Source: Rhodospirillaceae bacterium (lineage in GTDB: Bacteria > Pseudomonadota > Alphaproteobacteria > Rhodospirillales > Rhodospirillaceae). Taken from it: 8,301 bases of DNA. Of the stretch, positions 1 to 7,110 are shown in pieces. Under the pieces are notes generated by a model that saw only the letters and a list, made by a program, of their open reading frames with translations, did no database searches and had not been told where the DNA came from. The first letter of the stretch is position 1; every line of letters starts with the position of its first letter. The stretch covers positions 1 through 8,301 of the forward strand of contig JAFGWD010000054.1 in NCBI GenBank assembly GCA_016937315.1, in the 5' to 3' direction. Both the position numbers and the translations under genes were made by a program.

Positions 1-14
1 GGCCTCGGCGGTGG

Positions 15-1832
15 GTGGAGACGGTTGGCCTAGCCTGCCTGGCAGCGGGTGCGGCAGTTCTGGCTTTGAAGTCTCCCATCGGAGACGGGGCCCTGGTTGC
101 CGCTTGTATGGTGGTTCTCAGCGGGGCGCTGGCGTTCAATCTGGTCGGGGGAGCCGTGTGTGCCTTGGCCGGAGCTTTGGCCTTGGTGAGCGTGAGCCAT
201 GCGCCTCCTCTGTCCGTCCTGGCAGCCAGTGCGGCCTTGGTTGCCATTGGTTTGGTTGCGGGTGGCTTTGCCAGCCATGCACGGGAACGCCAAGATGAGT
301 GGGCGCATAATGTGCGACGGTATCGCGCTTTATTGGATTCCTTGCCGATTGGCCTGATCGAATTGGACGAGCGTGGCCTGATTACCCAAGCCAATCCCAT
401 GGCCGGGACGATTGTCGGTTGTGCTGCATCGGAGCTGTTGGGACAGTCCTTTGACCGTTTGGGAACCTGGGAGGCGCGGCCCATTTTGGCGATGACCACA
501 CGGGCCATCCGCTATATGCGGCAGCCGGAAGCCCGCTTTATTTCCAGTTTCCTCTATCGCCCCGATTCGACGTCTCGTGATGTCCAAGTGGATTGGGTCT
601 ATCAACGGTCAGTTAAGGGACGGCGGCCTTTGCGGGTGACGGCGCTGATCACCGACATCACCGAACGCCGTCGTGCCTTAAAGGCATTGAAGGATCGAGA
701 ACATCAGTTGGCTGAGCGAACCGACCTCTTGCGTATCACTATGGATTCTCTGGACCATGGTTTGGCCGCCTTTAGTCCCAGCAATGTCCTGACCGAGTGG
801 AATGCACGGTTTCCCGAGATGCTGGGTTTGCCGTCGCCATTGGCACGGCGGAATACTCCGGCCATCGCGATTTTTCGATTTATGGCGACGTTGGGGGCAT
901 TTGGTGTTGGCGTGACAGAGGGTAAGGTGTGGGACCGTATGGATCGCCTGCTGCACGCGCCCAATCAGGACGATGTGCCGTGGATCGGTGGGCGTCATTT
1001 GCGGTTTACCGCCCACACCATGCCCGATGGAGGATGGGTTTGGCGCATCGAGGACCGGACCAAGGATCTTCATTTACGCGATATTGAACAAAATCGTCAG
1101 AAAATGGAGGCCTTGGGGCAACTGGCGAGTGGTGTGGCCCACGAACTGAACAATACGTTGCAGCCGATTTTCTCGTTGTCGGAATTGGGGGTGTCGCAAG
1201 CCCCGGCAGACAGTCTAACGGCGCGGTGCTTTGCCCGCATCACCGATGCGGCGGAGCGTGCCGAAACCATTGTGCGTGGGGTTCTGACTTTTGCACGCAA
1301 TGCGCCAGCACCTGACGAAAACACCGCCATCGTTCCCGCACTCTACGATGCCGTGGCCTTTATCCAGACCGGTTTGCCGCCGCAGATTCTCTTGGATGTT
1401 ACGGTGGATGACGGGATCCCGACCACGGCTATGGCGCGGTTGGATCGTCGTGAACTGGGGCAGGTGCTGACCAACTTGGTCACCAATGCCGCCGATGCCA
1501 TGGATCATGTGGGAACCATTCAGGTGACGTGCCGGGGCGATTTGTTGCGCTTCCCGGTTGATGGCGATGGTGTTGAACTTGGCGAGGAAAGCCGCCCGGC
1601 AGTGGCGATTGCGGTGGTTGATACCGGCAAGGGCATGGATCATGCGACAAAACAGCGTATTTTCGAACCTTTCTTTACCACCAAGGATGAAGGTCACGGA
1701 ACTGGCCTGGGGTTGGCGGTGGCGTTTGGTATCGTCCGCAATTGGGGTGGACGAATCGATGTCGAGAGTGAAGAGGGCCTGGGGAGCGCCTTTACGGTGT
1801 GGGTGCCGCTTCTTGATGTCACGGATGAATAG
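15..1832 (+). CDS. Membrane-anchored PAS-PAS sensor histidine kinase (probably 5'-partial)
   Basis: This is a sensor kinase that should autophosphorylate on a histidine and pass the phosphate to a receiver, probably the one encoded just downstream. Residues 2-86 form about four hydrophobic helices with almost no loops. A PAS domain follows at about 100-218 (ending LITDITERR), then a short charged linker, and a second PAS_7-like domain at about 238-350 (MDSLDHGLAAF to MPDGGWVWRIEDRT). The HisKA H-box has ASGVAHELNN with the phospho-acceptor His376. The HATPase has the N-box (Asn487, Asn491), the G1 box DTGKGMD from Asp536, the F-box FEPFFTTK and the G2 box GTGLGLAV, so the catalytic core is complete. 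The GTG at 15 is the first start in frame, but the frame is open to the window edge (codons from base 3) and no ribosome site is visible, so the true start may lie upstream with more membrane sequence. The ligand cannot be read from the sequence. Confidence 0.9.
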   Translation: METVGLACLAAGAAVLALKSPIGDGALVAACMVVLSGALAFNLVGGAVCALAGALALVSVSHAPPLSVLAASAALVAIGLVAGGFASHARERQDEWAHNVRRYRALLDSLPIGLIELDERGLITQANPMAGTIVGCAASELLGQSFDRLGTWEARPILAMTTRAIRYMRQPEARFISSFLYRPDSTSRDVQVDWVYQRSVKGRRPLRVTALITDITERRRALKALKDREHQLAERTDLLRITMDSLDHGLAAFSPSNVLTEWNARFPEMLGLPSPLARRNTPAIAIFRFMATLGAFGVGVTEGKVWDRMDRLLHAPNQDDVPWIGGRHLRFTAHTMPDGGWVWRIEDRTKDLHLRDIEQNRQKMEALGQLASGVAHELNNTLQPIFSLSELGVSQAPADSLTARCFARITDAAERAETIVRGVLTFARNAPAPDENTAIVPALYDAVAFIQTGLPPQILLDVTVDDGIPTTAMARLDRRELGQVLTNLVTNAADAMDHVGTIQVTCRGDLLRFPVDGDGVELGEESRPAVAIAVVDTGKGMDHATKQRIFEPFFTTKDEGHGTGLGLAVAFGIVRNWGGRIDVESEEGLGSAFTVWVPLLDVTDE

Positions 1833-1834
1833 GA
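1831..1834 (+). promoter_or_regulatory. Ribosome binding site AGGA of the receiver gene
   Basis: AGGA overlaps the kinase stop codon and lies nine bases before the ATG at 1844. It directly abuts the in-frame ATG at 1835, which is too close for initiation, so it favours 1844 as the start of the receiver protein and suggests translational coupling to the kinase. Confidence 0.55.
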
Positions 1835-1843
1835 ATGCGTCGC

Positions 1844-2215
1844 ATGGCTGAGATTTTGATCGTTGATGACAACCAACTTGCTTGCGAGGCGATTGCCTTG
1901 GTTTTGGAAGCGGCAGGTCATACCGTGCGGCAGGTGCATCGTGTGGCCGAAGCGATTCAGGCGGTGGATGTCGCTTGTCCGGCTTTGGCGATTGTTGATT
2001 TGTCGATGCCTGACGGCAATGGCGTTGATCTGATTCGGACCCTGCACCAAAAACATGCCAGGTTGCCGATTATTCTCTATTCCGGGTATTTCGCTCCGGA
2101 AGACGATTCTGAAAAACGCGCCAATCAAATGGATGGCATTGTTGCGGTGTTCAAAAAACCCTTACGCAATGCCGATTTGTTGGCGGCTATTGATCGTGCT
2201 TTACCGTCTTCATGA
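1844..2215 (+). CDS. Single-domain response regulator (receiver only, CheY-like)
   Basis: This is a 123-residue phosphoacceptor protein consisting only of a receiver (REC) domain. Visible REC residues are the acidic pair Asp8-Asp9 (ILIVDDN), the phosphorylation site Asp52 (AIVDLSMPDGNG), the switch residue Ser80 (IILYSGY) and the conserved Lys105 before proline (VFKKPL). The protein ends six or so residues after the last helix, so there is no DNA-binding or enzymatic output domain. It starts 11 bases after the histidine kinase stop, so the two are very probably co-transcribed and a cognate pair. Such stand-alone receivers act either by binding a target protein or as an intermediate in a phosphorelay; the sequence does not show which. 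An in-frame ATG at 1835 would add three residues, but the spacing to AGGA and the standard receiver N-terminus favour 1844. Confidence 0.9.
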   Translation: MAEILIVDDNQLACEAIALVLEAAGHTVRQVHRVAEAIQAVDVACPALAIVDLSMPDGNGVDLIRTLHQKHARLPIILYSGYFAPEDDSEKRANQMDGIVAVFKKPLRNADLLAAIDRALPSS

Positions 2216-2233
2216 TGGCGATGGTGGAAAAGT

Positions 2234-2263
2234 AAACGGGCCGGTCTGATGACCGGCCCGTTT
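2234..2263. terminator. Bidirectional intrinsic terminator
   Basis: A perfect 13-bp inverted repeat (AAACGGGCCGGTC, loop TGAT, GACCGGCCCGTTT) lies between two convergent genes. The GC-rich core is ten base pairs, and the A and T runs at its edges extend into AAAAGTAAA on the left and TTTGGTTT on the right, so each strand has a U-rich stretch after the stem. It lies 18 bases after the receiver stop on the + strand and 19 bases after the BI-1 stop on the - strand, as expected for a shared terminator. The U-tracts are interrupted, so efficiency may be moderate. Confidence 0.88.
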
Positions 2264-2282
2264 GGTTTCAGAAGGTGTCTGT

Positions 2283-3035
2283 TTACTGATTTCGGTTGCC
2301 CATGAAGCGCAGCATGATCAGGAACATGTTGATGAAGTCGAGATACAACGACAACGCGCCCATGATTGCAGTCTTTTCCGCTGCGGCACCGTCGTTACCG
2401 ACCATGAAATACATGGACTTGATCTTTTGCGTGTCATAAGCAGTCAAACCGGCAAAGACCAGCAGGAACATCGCCGACAGCGCCAAGTCGAGCACTGAGC
2501 TCTGCAAGAACATGTTGACCACCATGGCAACCATACCCCCGATCAATCCCATGATCAGGAACGAGCCCATGGCGCTGAGATTGCGTTTCGTGGTGTAGCC
2601 ATAGAGGCTCAGCCCGGCAAACGCGGCGGAGGTGATGAAAAACACCCGTGCGATCGACGTTGCCGTATACAACAGGAAGATATAGGCCAGCGACGCACCG
2701 ACCAGTCCGGCATAGACCCAAAACACGGTCTGTGCGGTGCGGACCTGCATCGTCTGGATTTTCATGCTTAGGAAAAAGACCAGCCCCAGCGGCGCGAACA
2801 TCACGACGTAACCCAGGATGTTCGGCTGAATCGCGCCACGCGGAGTCACCGTGTAGAGCATGTTCAAAAGCGCTGGGGTGTGCGCCACGATCCAGGAAAC
2901 CAGTCCGGTCACGGCCAAGGCCGAGGCCATATAGTTGTAAACCTTGAGCATATAAGTACGCAGGCCCTGGTCGACGGCTTCCGCCGTTGCGGCGCGGCCC
3001 ATCGTTGCGAAACGCGGGTCGGAGTTCATCGTCAT
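2283..3035 (-). CDS. Bax inhibitor-1/YccA family seven-helix membrane protein
   Basis: This is an integral inner-membrane protein of 250 residues in the Bax inhibitor-1 (TMBIM/YccA/YetJ) family. Bacterial members include pH-sensitive calcium leak channels (B. subtilis YetJ) and modulators of the FtsH protease (E. coli YccA). About seven hydrophobic helices are visible, near residues 34-52, 74-91, 103-122, 130-148, 155-175, 182-200 and 224-244. Family hallmarks are FFITSAAFAGLSLYGY, GLTAYDTQKIK and LSLYLDFINMF. Asp201 and Asp233 in the last two motifs probably correspond to the di-aspartyl pH sensor described in YetJ; this is inference from motif position. The start at 3035 is preceded by AGAGGA five bases away; an in-frame ATG at 3077 would add 14 residues without a better site. 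The gene lies 114 bases downstream of ybbP on the same strand, so read-through is possible. A weak -10-like CATACT (3112-3117) might provide its own promoter. The physiological role here is unknown. Confidence 0.92.
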   Translation of the reverse strand: MTMNSDPRFATMGRAATAEAVDQGLRTYMLKVYNYMASALAVTGLVSWIVAHTPALLNMLYTVTPRGAIQPNILGYVVMFAPLGLVFFLSMKIQTMQVRTAQTVFWVYAGLVGASLAYIFLLYTATSIARVFFITSAAFAGLSLYGYTTKRNLSAMGSFLIMGLIGGMVAMVVNMFLQSSVLDLALSAMFLLVFAGLTAYDTQKIKSMYFMVGNDGAAAEKTAIMGALSLYLDFINMFLIMLRFMGNRNQ

Positions 3036-3040
3036 GGTCG

Positions 3041-3046
3041 TCCTCT
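3041..3046 (-). promoter_or_regulatory. Ribosome binding site AGAGGA of the BI-1 family gene
   Basis: AGAGGA on the minus strand stands five bases before the ATG ending at 3035. It fixes this ATG rather than the ATG six bases further in (spacing 11) or the upstream in-frame ATG at 3077. Confidence 0.6.
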
Positions 3047-3149
3047 CGTGCAAAACAGGGCGGGCCTTGCCCACCATGGCAGAAAGATGTGGTGGCGACC
3101 CGGACGGCGCAAGTATGCCACGTCGAAAACCGAACGCAACCGCAACCCT

Positions 3150-5681
3150 CTATAAATGTCGTAAACGACGGGCGGGGCGAGCAGATAGGACGCGACCCGC
3201 GATCAATCCTCCGGTGACGAGACCGGCGACGACGCACAAAAGCGCCACCCAAAGTGCGGCCTCGGGGCGAAATGCCCACTCCAGCCGCAAGGCATACCGC
3301 ACCACCGACCAAGCGGTTATGCTGCCGGCAATGACGGCAAAGATCCCAGTGATCACGCCGATTCCCAGAAACTCCCATGCGGTCACGCGCATCAGGTCGC
3401 TGCGGCGTGCGCCTAAGACTTTTAAGATTACAGCCTGGTTCAAACGTTCTCGCAGTCCGGCGGAAACGGCACCACCCAAAACCAGCAGTCCAGACAAAAC
3501 AGTGATTCCGGTTACTGCCAGCACTGCGCGTCCGCCGATGTCGGACAGGCCTTGGATGCGTTCCAGGACGTCGGCAACGCGAATCCCCGAGACGTTGGGC
3601 AGGGCGTTGGCCAAAGTTCTTTCCAACGGCAGTTCACCGTCTGGTGGAACCAAAACCGTGGCAATGCGGGTGTGCGGTGCAGCGTCGATGACGCCGGGAG
3701 AAAATACAAAGGCGAAGTTCATGGCCAGGGATGTCCAGCGCACAGCCCGCAGATTGGCCACCGTGGCGGTGATGTCGCGGCCTAAAATGTTGACTGTTAC
3801 GGTGTCGCCGAGTTTGAGGTCCAGGCCGTTGGCAACGCCTTTTTCCACGGACACCAGCGGGGCAGCGGAACGATCTGCCCACCACTGTCCGGCCACGATA
3901 TCGGCCCCACGGGGAGGTTTGGCAGAAGAGGTGAAGCCGCGGTCTCCGGTCAGTACCCAGCGCACGGCAGGATCGACGGCGGTGGGATCAACGGCGATTC
4001 CGTTCAGTTTCACCACGCGGCCACGGACCATTGGGGCGCTGTCCTCAACGGATGCCCCGGGGACGGTTTTCACCAAGGCGGTAAAGTGTGCGGCTTGGTC
4101 CGGTTGAATGTCGATAAAGAAATAGGAGGGATGATCCGCCCCGCGATCACGCCCAACTTGGGCCGAGACATTGCCCTGCACCTGGGTCAGAGCCACCAGA
4201 ACGGTGGCGCCTAAACCCAGCGCAACCATCATCGGAGCCAAGGGCCCGCGCCGTCGCGCCAAGTTGGCTAAGGCCAGTCGTCCCAGAATACCTATGTGAG
4301 GGGGGACGCAGTGATGGGCGGCGATGGAAACGCCCTTTGCCATCAGGCGCAGCATGCCGAGCACTGCGGCGGCTCCCAGAGCAAAGCCGAGGCCCAAGGT
4401 TGGTCGGTCGCCGGAAAATGCGGCCAGTGCCAATACGGATGCCAACAGCAGCCCTAAAAAGCACCAGGCTGTGATGGAAATGGGGGAGGTCCGTTCCCTC
4501 ATTACGTCTTGGAATAGGGTTGCCGCCGGGATGTCTCGTGCCCGCAGCAATGGCCACCATGTAAACAGCGCCGCGATGACCGCACCAAAGGCAGCGGCAC
4601 GCAACAAGGGGATGGGATACAGTGCGGGAATCGGTGCGGCGGGCAGGATGGATGCATCCATCAGCGCCGCTACCGGCCACGGTGCGATGGCTCCAATCCC
4701 CAGACCGGCAATGATTCCCAGGCTGGAGACAGCACCGATGATCAGGGCGTGCAAGAGGACGATCTGGCGGTTGGTGGCACCGTGAGACTTTAAGATGGCA
4801 AGAACCGGACGGCGGGCTTCTAACACCGCTGAAACCGCACTGGCTACACCGACACCGCCGACCAACAGGGCCGACAATCCCGCCCAGGACAGGAATCGCG
4901 CAATGGTTTCCAAAAAACGGCGTGTTCCAGGCGCGGCGGCGTCCAATCCCCGCACGCGCCATGTTTGATCGCTGAGAGCGGCTTTTACCGTTGCAGAGGA
5001 GAGTTCTCCTGCTGGGGCCGCGATACGTGTGGCATGGGTGATCAAGCTGCCCGGTTGGATCAACCCGGTGGCTTCAAGGCCAGAGACGCTTCCGAGAATG
5101 CGTGGCCCCAGGGCAAAAACCCGTGCCGTTGCATCCGGTTCTGCCAAAATACGCGCCCGGATTTGGAAGTCTGCCGTACCGATTCGCAGCGAGTCGCCGA
5201 CGTTTAGTCCCAAGCGGGCCAATAACGCGGATGCGACTGCGACGCCCTGTAGGCCGTTCTTTTCCGCAAACGCTTGGGCCAAAGGCATAGGGGGATCGAG
5301 AGGGACCGTGCCGATCAAAGGATAGGCGGCGTCTACCGCCTTGAATTCCGATAAGAGAGTCCGTCCTGAGCCGTCGGAACGTCGCGCCATAACCCGGACC
5401 TCGGCAATTTCCGAGAGGGTTCCAAAGGTTGCCAGAAGGGCGCGTTCGCCAACCTTCGCAGGCCGATAGAGGCGGGATACTTCAACATCGCCGCCCAGCA
5501 AGGCGCGGGCGTCGTGGGCCAACCCGGCTTCAACAGAAGAGACCACAGTTCCCGAGGCGGCGACTGCGGCGACGCCCAAGGTGAGGCCAGCCAACAAAAC
5601 CCGAAATCCGGCAAATCCAGAGGCGAAGCCGCCAACCAACTCCCACCGGGCGAGGCGCAGCAGGGAGGTTATACCGGTCAC
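3150..5681 (-). CDS. ybbP: YbbP-type FtsX/MacB-like ABC transporter permease
   Basis: This is the membrane subunit of a type VII (MacB/LolC-like mechanotransmission) ABC system, partner of the ATPase encoded just upstream. The 843 residues are close to the length of E. coli YbbP. Order: TM1 at about 24-46; first periplasmic MacB-like domain at about 48-255; first FtsX domain at about 262-385 with three helices and the coupling-helix sequence LAILKSHGATNRQIV; two extra helices at about 404-447; a helix at about 480-500; second periplasmic domain at about 503-700; and second FtsX domain at about 717-835 with the repeated coupling sequence VILKVLGARRSDLM. The duplicated FtsX halves in one chain are typical of YbbP. 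The start is GTG, overlapping the ybbA stop by four bases (GTGA), so translation is probably coupled. In E. coli and many proteobacteria ybbA-ybbP sits beside tesA, as here. The family is thought to act in lipid or hydrophobic-compound export or membrane maintenance; the substrate is not evident from sequence. Confidence 0.93.
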   Translation of the reverse strand: MTGITSLLRLARWELVGGFASGFAGFRVLLAGLTLGVAAVAASGTVVSSVEAGLAHDARALLGGDVEVSRLYRPAKVGERALLATFGTLSEIAEVRVMARRSDGSGRTLLSEFKAVDAAYPLIGTVPLDPPMPLAQAFAEKNGLQGVAVASALLARLGLNVGDSLRIGTADFQIRARILAEPDATARVFALGPRILGSVSGLEATGLIQPGSLITHATRIAAPAGELSSATVKAALSDQTWRVRGLDAAAPGTRRFLETIARFLSWAGLSALLVGGVGVASAVSAVLEARRPVLAILKSHGATNRQIVLLHALIIGAVSSLGIIAGLGIGAIAPWPVAALMDASILPAAPIPALYPIPLLRAAAFGAVIAALFTWWPLLRARDIPAATLFQDVMRERTSPISITAWCFLGLLLASVLALAAFSGDRPTLGLGFALGAAAVLGMLRLMAKGVSIAAHHCVPPHIGILGRLALANLARRRGPLAPMMVALGLGATVLVALTQVQGNVSAQVGRDRGADHPSYFFIDIQPDQAAHFTALVKTVPGASVEDSAPMVRGRVVKLNGIAVDPTAVDPAVRWVLTGDRGFTSSAKPPRGADIVAGQWWADRSAAPLVSVEKGVANGLDLKLGDTVTVNILGRDITATVANLRAVRWTSLAMNFAFVFSPGVIDAAPHTRIATVLVPPDGELPLERTLANALPNVSGIRVADVLERIQGLSDIGGRAVLAVTGITVLSGLLVLGGAVSAGLRERLNQAVILKVLGARRSDLMRVTAWEFLGIGVITGIFAVIAGSITAWSVVRYALRLEWAFRPEAALWVALLCVVAGLVTGGLIAGRVLSARPARRLRHL

Positions 5682-6388
5682 GCGGCACCATCTGTTTCAA
5701 TGCGCCCGTCACGCAGGCGCATGATGCGGTCACAGCGGGCCGCTAAGGTCTCGTCGTGGGTGATCAGCACCAAAGTTGCCCCGTGATTATGACAGGCGGA
5801 GAACATCAGATTGGCTACGGCGTCTCCGCTGTCATGGTCCAAATTGCCAGTCGGCTCGTCGGCCAATACCAAGACAGGGTTGGGAGCCAAGGCACGGGCC
5901 AGGGCCACGCGCTGTTGCTCTCCGCCGGAAAGGCGTGAGGGCAGGTGCGTCAAGCGATGACTGAGCCCCACCGCTTCCAATGTTTGGGCCGCACGGGTGT
6001 GTGCATTGGCTGTACCCGCCAGCTCCAACGGGACGGCCACGTTGTCCAGGGCGGACAGGGTTGGGATCAAGTGGAAGGCTTGAAAGACGATGCCGATGCG
6101 GTTGCGGCGAAAAACCGCCAAGGCATCCTCACTTAATGAATCAATGCGATGTTCGGCAACCGTAACCTGTCCCCGTGTTGGTTTTTCCAGACCGGCCATC
6201 AGCATCATCAGAGTCGATTTGCCAGACCCCGATGGCCCCAGAATGGCGACTCGTTCGCCGGGTTTGATCACCAAGTTGATATCGGTCAGGATGGCCAGGG
6301 GTCCAGAGGCAGTCATGGCATCGAACCCCACATGGTCGAAACGCAAAGCTTCGATTATGGGGCTCTCCATTTTTTGAGGTAACGTCAT
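5678..6388 (-). CDS. ybbA: YbbA-type ABC transporter ATP-binding protein
   Basis: This is the cytoplasmic ATPase that powers the YbbP permease. The 236 residues carry a complete nucleotide-binding domain of the LolD/MacB/FtsE group: Walker A GPSGSGKST at 51-59, Q-loop Gln103 (VFQAFHLIPTL), signature LSGGEQQR at 153-160, Walker B VLVLADE ending in the catalytic Glu178, D-loop GNLD, and H-loop His211 (ITHDE). The ATG ending at 6388 is preceded on the minus strand by AAGGA with a five-base spacer; the internal ATG at 6370 has no ribosome site. The start codon overlaps by two bases that of the divergent tesA (the CATG at 6386-6389), so its ribosome site and any promoter lie within tesA. The 3' end overlaps ybbP by four bases. 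The E. coli YbbA-YbbP pair next to tesA is the clear precedent. Confidence 0.95.
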   Translation of the reverse strand: MTLPQKMESPIIEALRFDHVGFDAMTASGPLAILTDINLVIKPGERVAILGPSGSGKSTLMMLMAGLEKPTRGQVTVAEHRIDSLSEDALAVFRRNRIGIVFQAFHLIPTLSALDNVAVPLELAGTANAHTRAAQTLEAVGLSHRLTHLPSRLSGGEQQRVALARALAPNPVLVLADEPTGNLDHDSGDAVANLMFSACHNHGATLVLITHDETLAARCDRIMRLRDGRIETDGAA

Positions 6389-6398
6389 GTCGGTCCTT
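6376..6398. promoter_or_regulatory. Interlocked Shine-Dalgarno sites and start codons of tesA and ybbA
   Basis: On the + strand GAGGT (6376-6380) stands six bases before the tesA ATG at 6387. On the - strand AAGGA (complement of 6394-6398) stands five bases before the ybbA ATG ending at 6388. The two ATGs share the CATG palindrome at 6386-6389. The tesA ribosome site is therefore inside ybbA codons 3-5, and the ybbA site inside tesA codons 3-4. Both sites are well spaced, which supports both starts. No strong -35/-10 pair was recognised on either strand; both promoters must lie in the opposite coding sequence. Confidence 0.7.
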
Positions 6399-7034
6399 CG
6401 TTCGGCGCTTTTTGGCCTTTGTGTCGCGGTGGTGTTTTCGTCTGTGGCTTGGGCGGCCGCACCGTTTTCAATGGTGGTCTTCGGCGACAGTTTGGGCGCG
6501 GGATATGGCTTACCGCAAGATCAAGCCTTTCCCCAAATGTTGGGCCGTCGCTTGGCTGACATGGGGTGGTCTGTGGAGGTTCGCAACGCCGGGGTTTCCG
6601 GAGACACCACGGCGGGAGGGCTCGCACGCCTGGACTGGACGCTGACGCCACCGCCAGATGCAATGATCCTAGAGCTTGGAGCCAATGATGCGCTGCGCGG
6701 GTTGCCCTCTGAGGCGGCGAAGGCCAACTTGGCGGCGATTCTGACAAAACTGAAAGCCCGCCGGATTCCGGTTTTGTTGGCGGGGATGATGGCACCGCGC
6801 AATTTGGGACAGGCCTATGTAACGGCGTTCGATGCGATCTATCCGGCCTTGGCGCGAGACTTTGACGTGCCGTTGTATCCCTTCTTTATGGCCGGTGTTG
6901 CCACGGACTCACGCTATCTGCAAGCCGATGGGTTGCACCCGACATCGGAAGGTGTGCGGATTATTGTTGAGGCCATTTTGCCTGATGTCGTGACGTTGCT
7001 GTCCGCCGCGTCGGCGCCGAGGACAGGACGATGA
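6387..7034 (+). CDS. tesA: Secreted SGNH/GDSL hydrolase, TesA-like esterase/lysophospholipase
   Basis: This is a periplasmic multifunctional acyl hydrolase (arylesterase, acyl-CoA thioesterase I, lysophospholipase L1) by family knowledge. The 215 residues begin with a signal peptide: MSVLR, a hydrophobic stretch to about residue 21, and a likely cleavage after AWA (residue 23) or the next Ala. The four SGNH blocks are intact: GDSL with nucleophile Ser35, Gly72 in NAGVSGDT, GAND with Asn100, and DGLHP with Asp181 and His184. The length is typical of the family. It has a well-placed ribosome site and is divergent from ybbA with overlapping start codons. The close tie to ybbAP, conserved in many proteobacteria, suggests a shared role in handling acyl lipids or lysophospholipids in the envelope, though this link is inferred. 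The sirtuin gene follows 76 bases later on the same strand. Confidence 0.95.
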   Translation: MSVLRSALFGLCVAVVFSSVAWAAAPFSMVVFGDSLGAGYGLPQDQAFPQMLGRRLADMGWSVEVRNAGVSGDTTAGGLARLDWTLTPPPDAMILELGANDALRGLPSEAAKANLAAILTKLKARRIPVLLAGMMAPRNLGQAYVTAFDAIYPALARDFDVPLYPFFMAGVATDSRYLQADGLHPTSEGVRIIVEAILPDVVTLLSAASAPRTGR

Positions 7035-7097
7035 TTCAGGCGGAGTGCCTCTGCCTGGAAATCATTGGCTTCAGGGTCTACCATGGAACCAGCCATT

Positions 7098-7103
7098 GGA
7101 GGG
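7098..7103 (+). promoter_or_regulatory. Ribosome binding site GGAGGG of the sirtuin gene
   Basis: GGAGGG stands seven bases before the ATG at 7111, a near-ideal Shine-Dalgarno sequence. It selects this ATG over the in-frame ATG at 7045, which would add 22 residues unlike the sirtuin family and would place this motif inside the gene. Confidence 0.65.
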
Positions 7104-7110
7104 ACCTGCC

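Noticed and set aside
1215..1697. 160-codon open frame antisense to the kinase HisKA/HATPase region
   Set aside because: No domain or ribosome site; the + strand frame has a full set of kinase motifs.
3056..3075. Possible hairpin GGGC-AAG-GCCC followed by GTTTTG on the - strand before the BI-1 gene
   Set aside because: The stem is only four base pairs and lies just before the ribosome site; not convincing as a terminator or riboswitch.
3112..3139. Possible promoter for the BI-1 gene (TTGCGT, 16 bases, CATACT on the - strand)
   Set aside because: Only 3 of 6 and 4 of 6 bases match the consensus; too weak to list as a feature.
2434..3378. 314-codon open frame on the - strand overlapping the BI-1 gene and the ybbP end in another frame
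   Set aside because: The product is Arg/Gly/His-rich with no family features, while the overlapping frames encode clear membrane proteins.
3034..4107. 357-codon open frame on the + strand opposite ybbP
   Set aside because: It lies entirely antisense to the 3' part of ybbP and the start of the BI-1 gene, and its product is rich in Arg, Thr, Ser, Ala and Pro with no recognisable domain, as expected for a shadow frame in GC-rich DNA.
4147..4962. 271-codon open frame on the - strand within ybbP
   Set aside because: It is an alternate-frame shadow of the permease with a low-complexity basic product and no motif.
7033..7062. Imperfect hairpin (CAGGC ... GCCTG) just after the tesA stop
   Set aside because: Five-base-pair core with an 11-base loop and no T-tract; does not meet the pattern of an intrinsic terminator.
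7045..7110. N-terminal extension of the sirtuin from the ATG at 7045
   Set aside because: The added residues do not resemble sirtuins and would place the strong GGAGGG ribosome site inside the gene; the ATG at 7111 is better.
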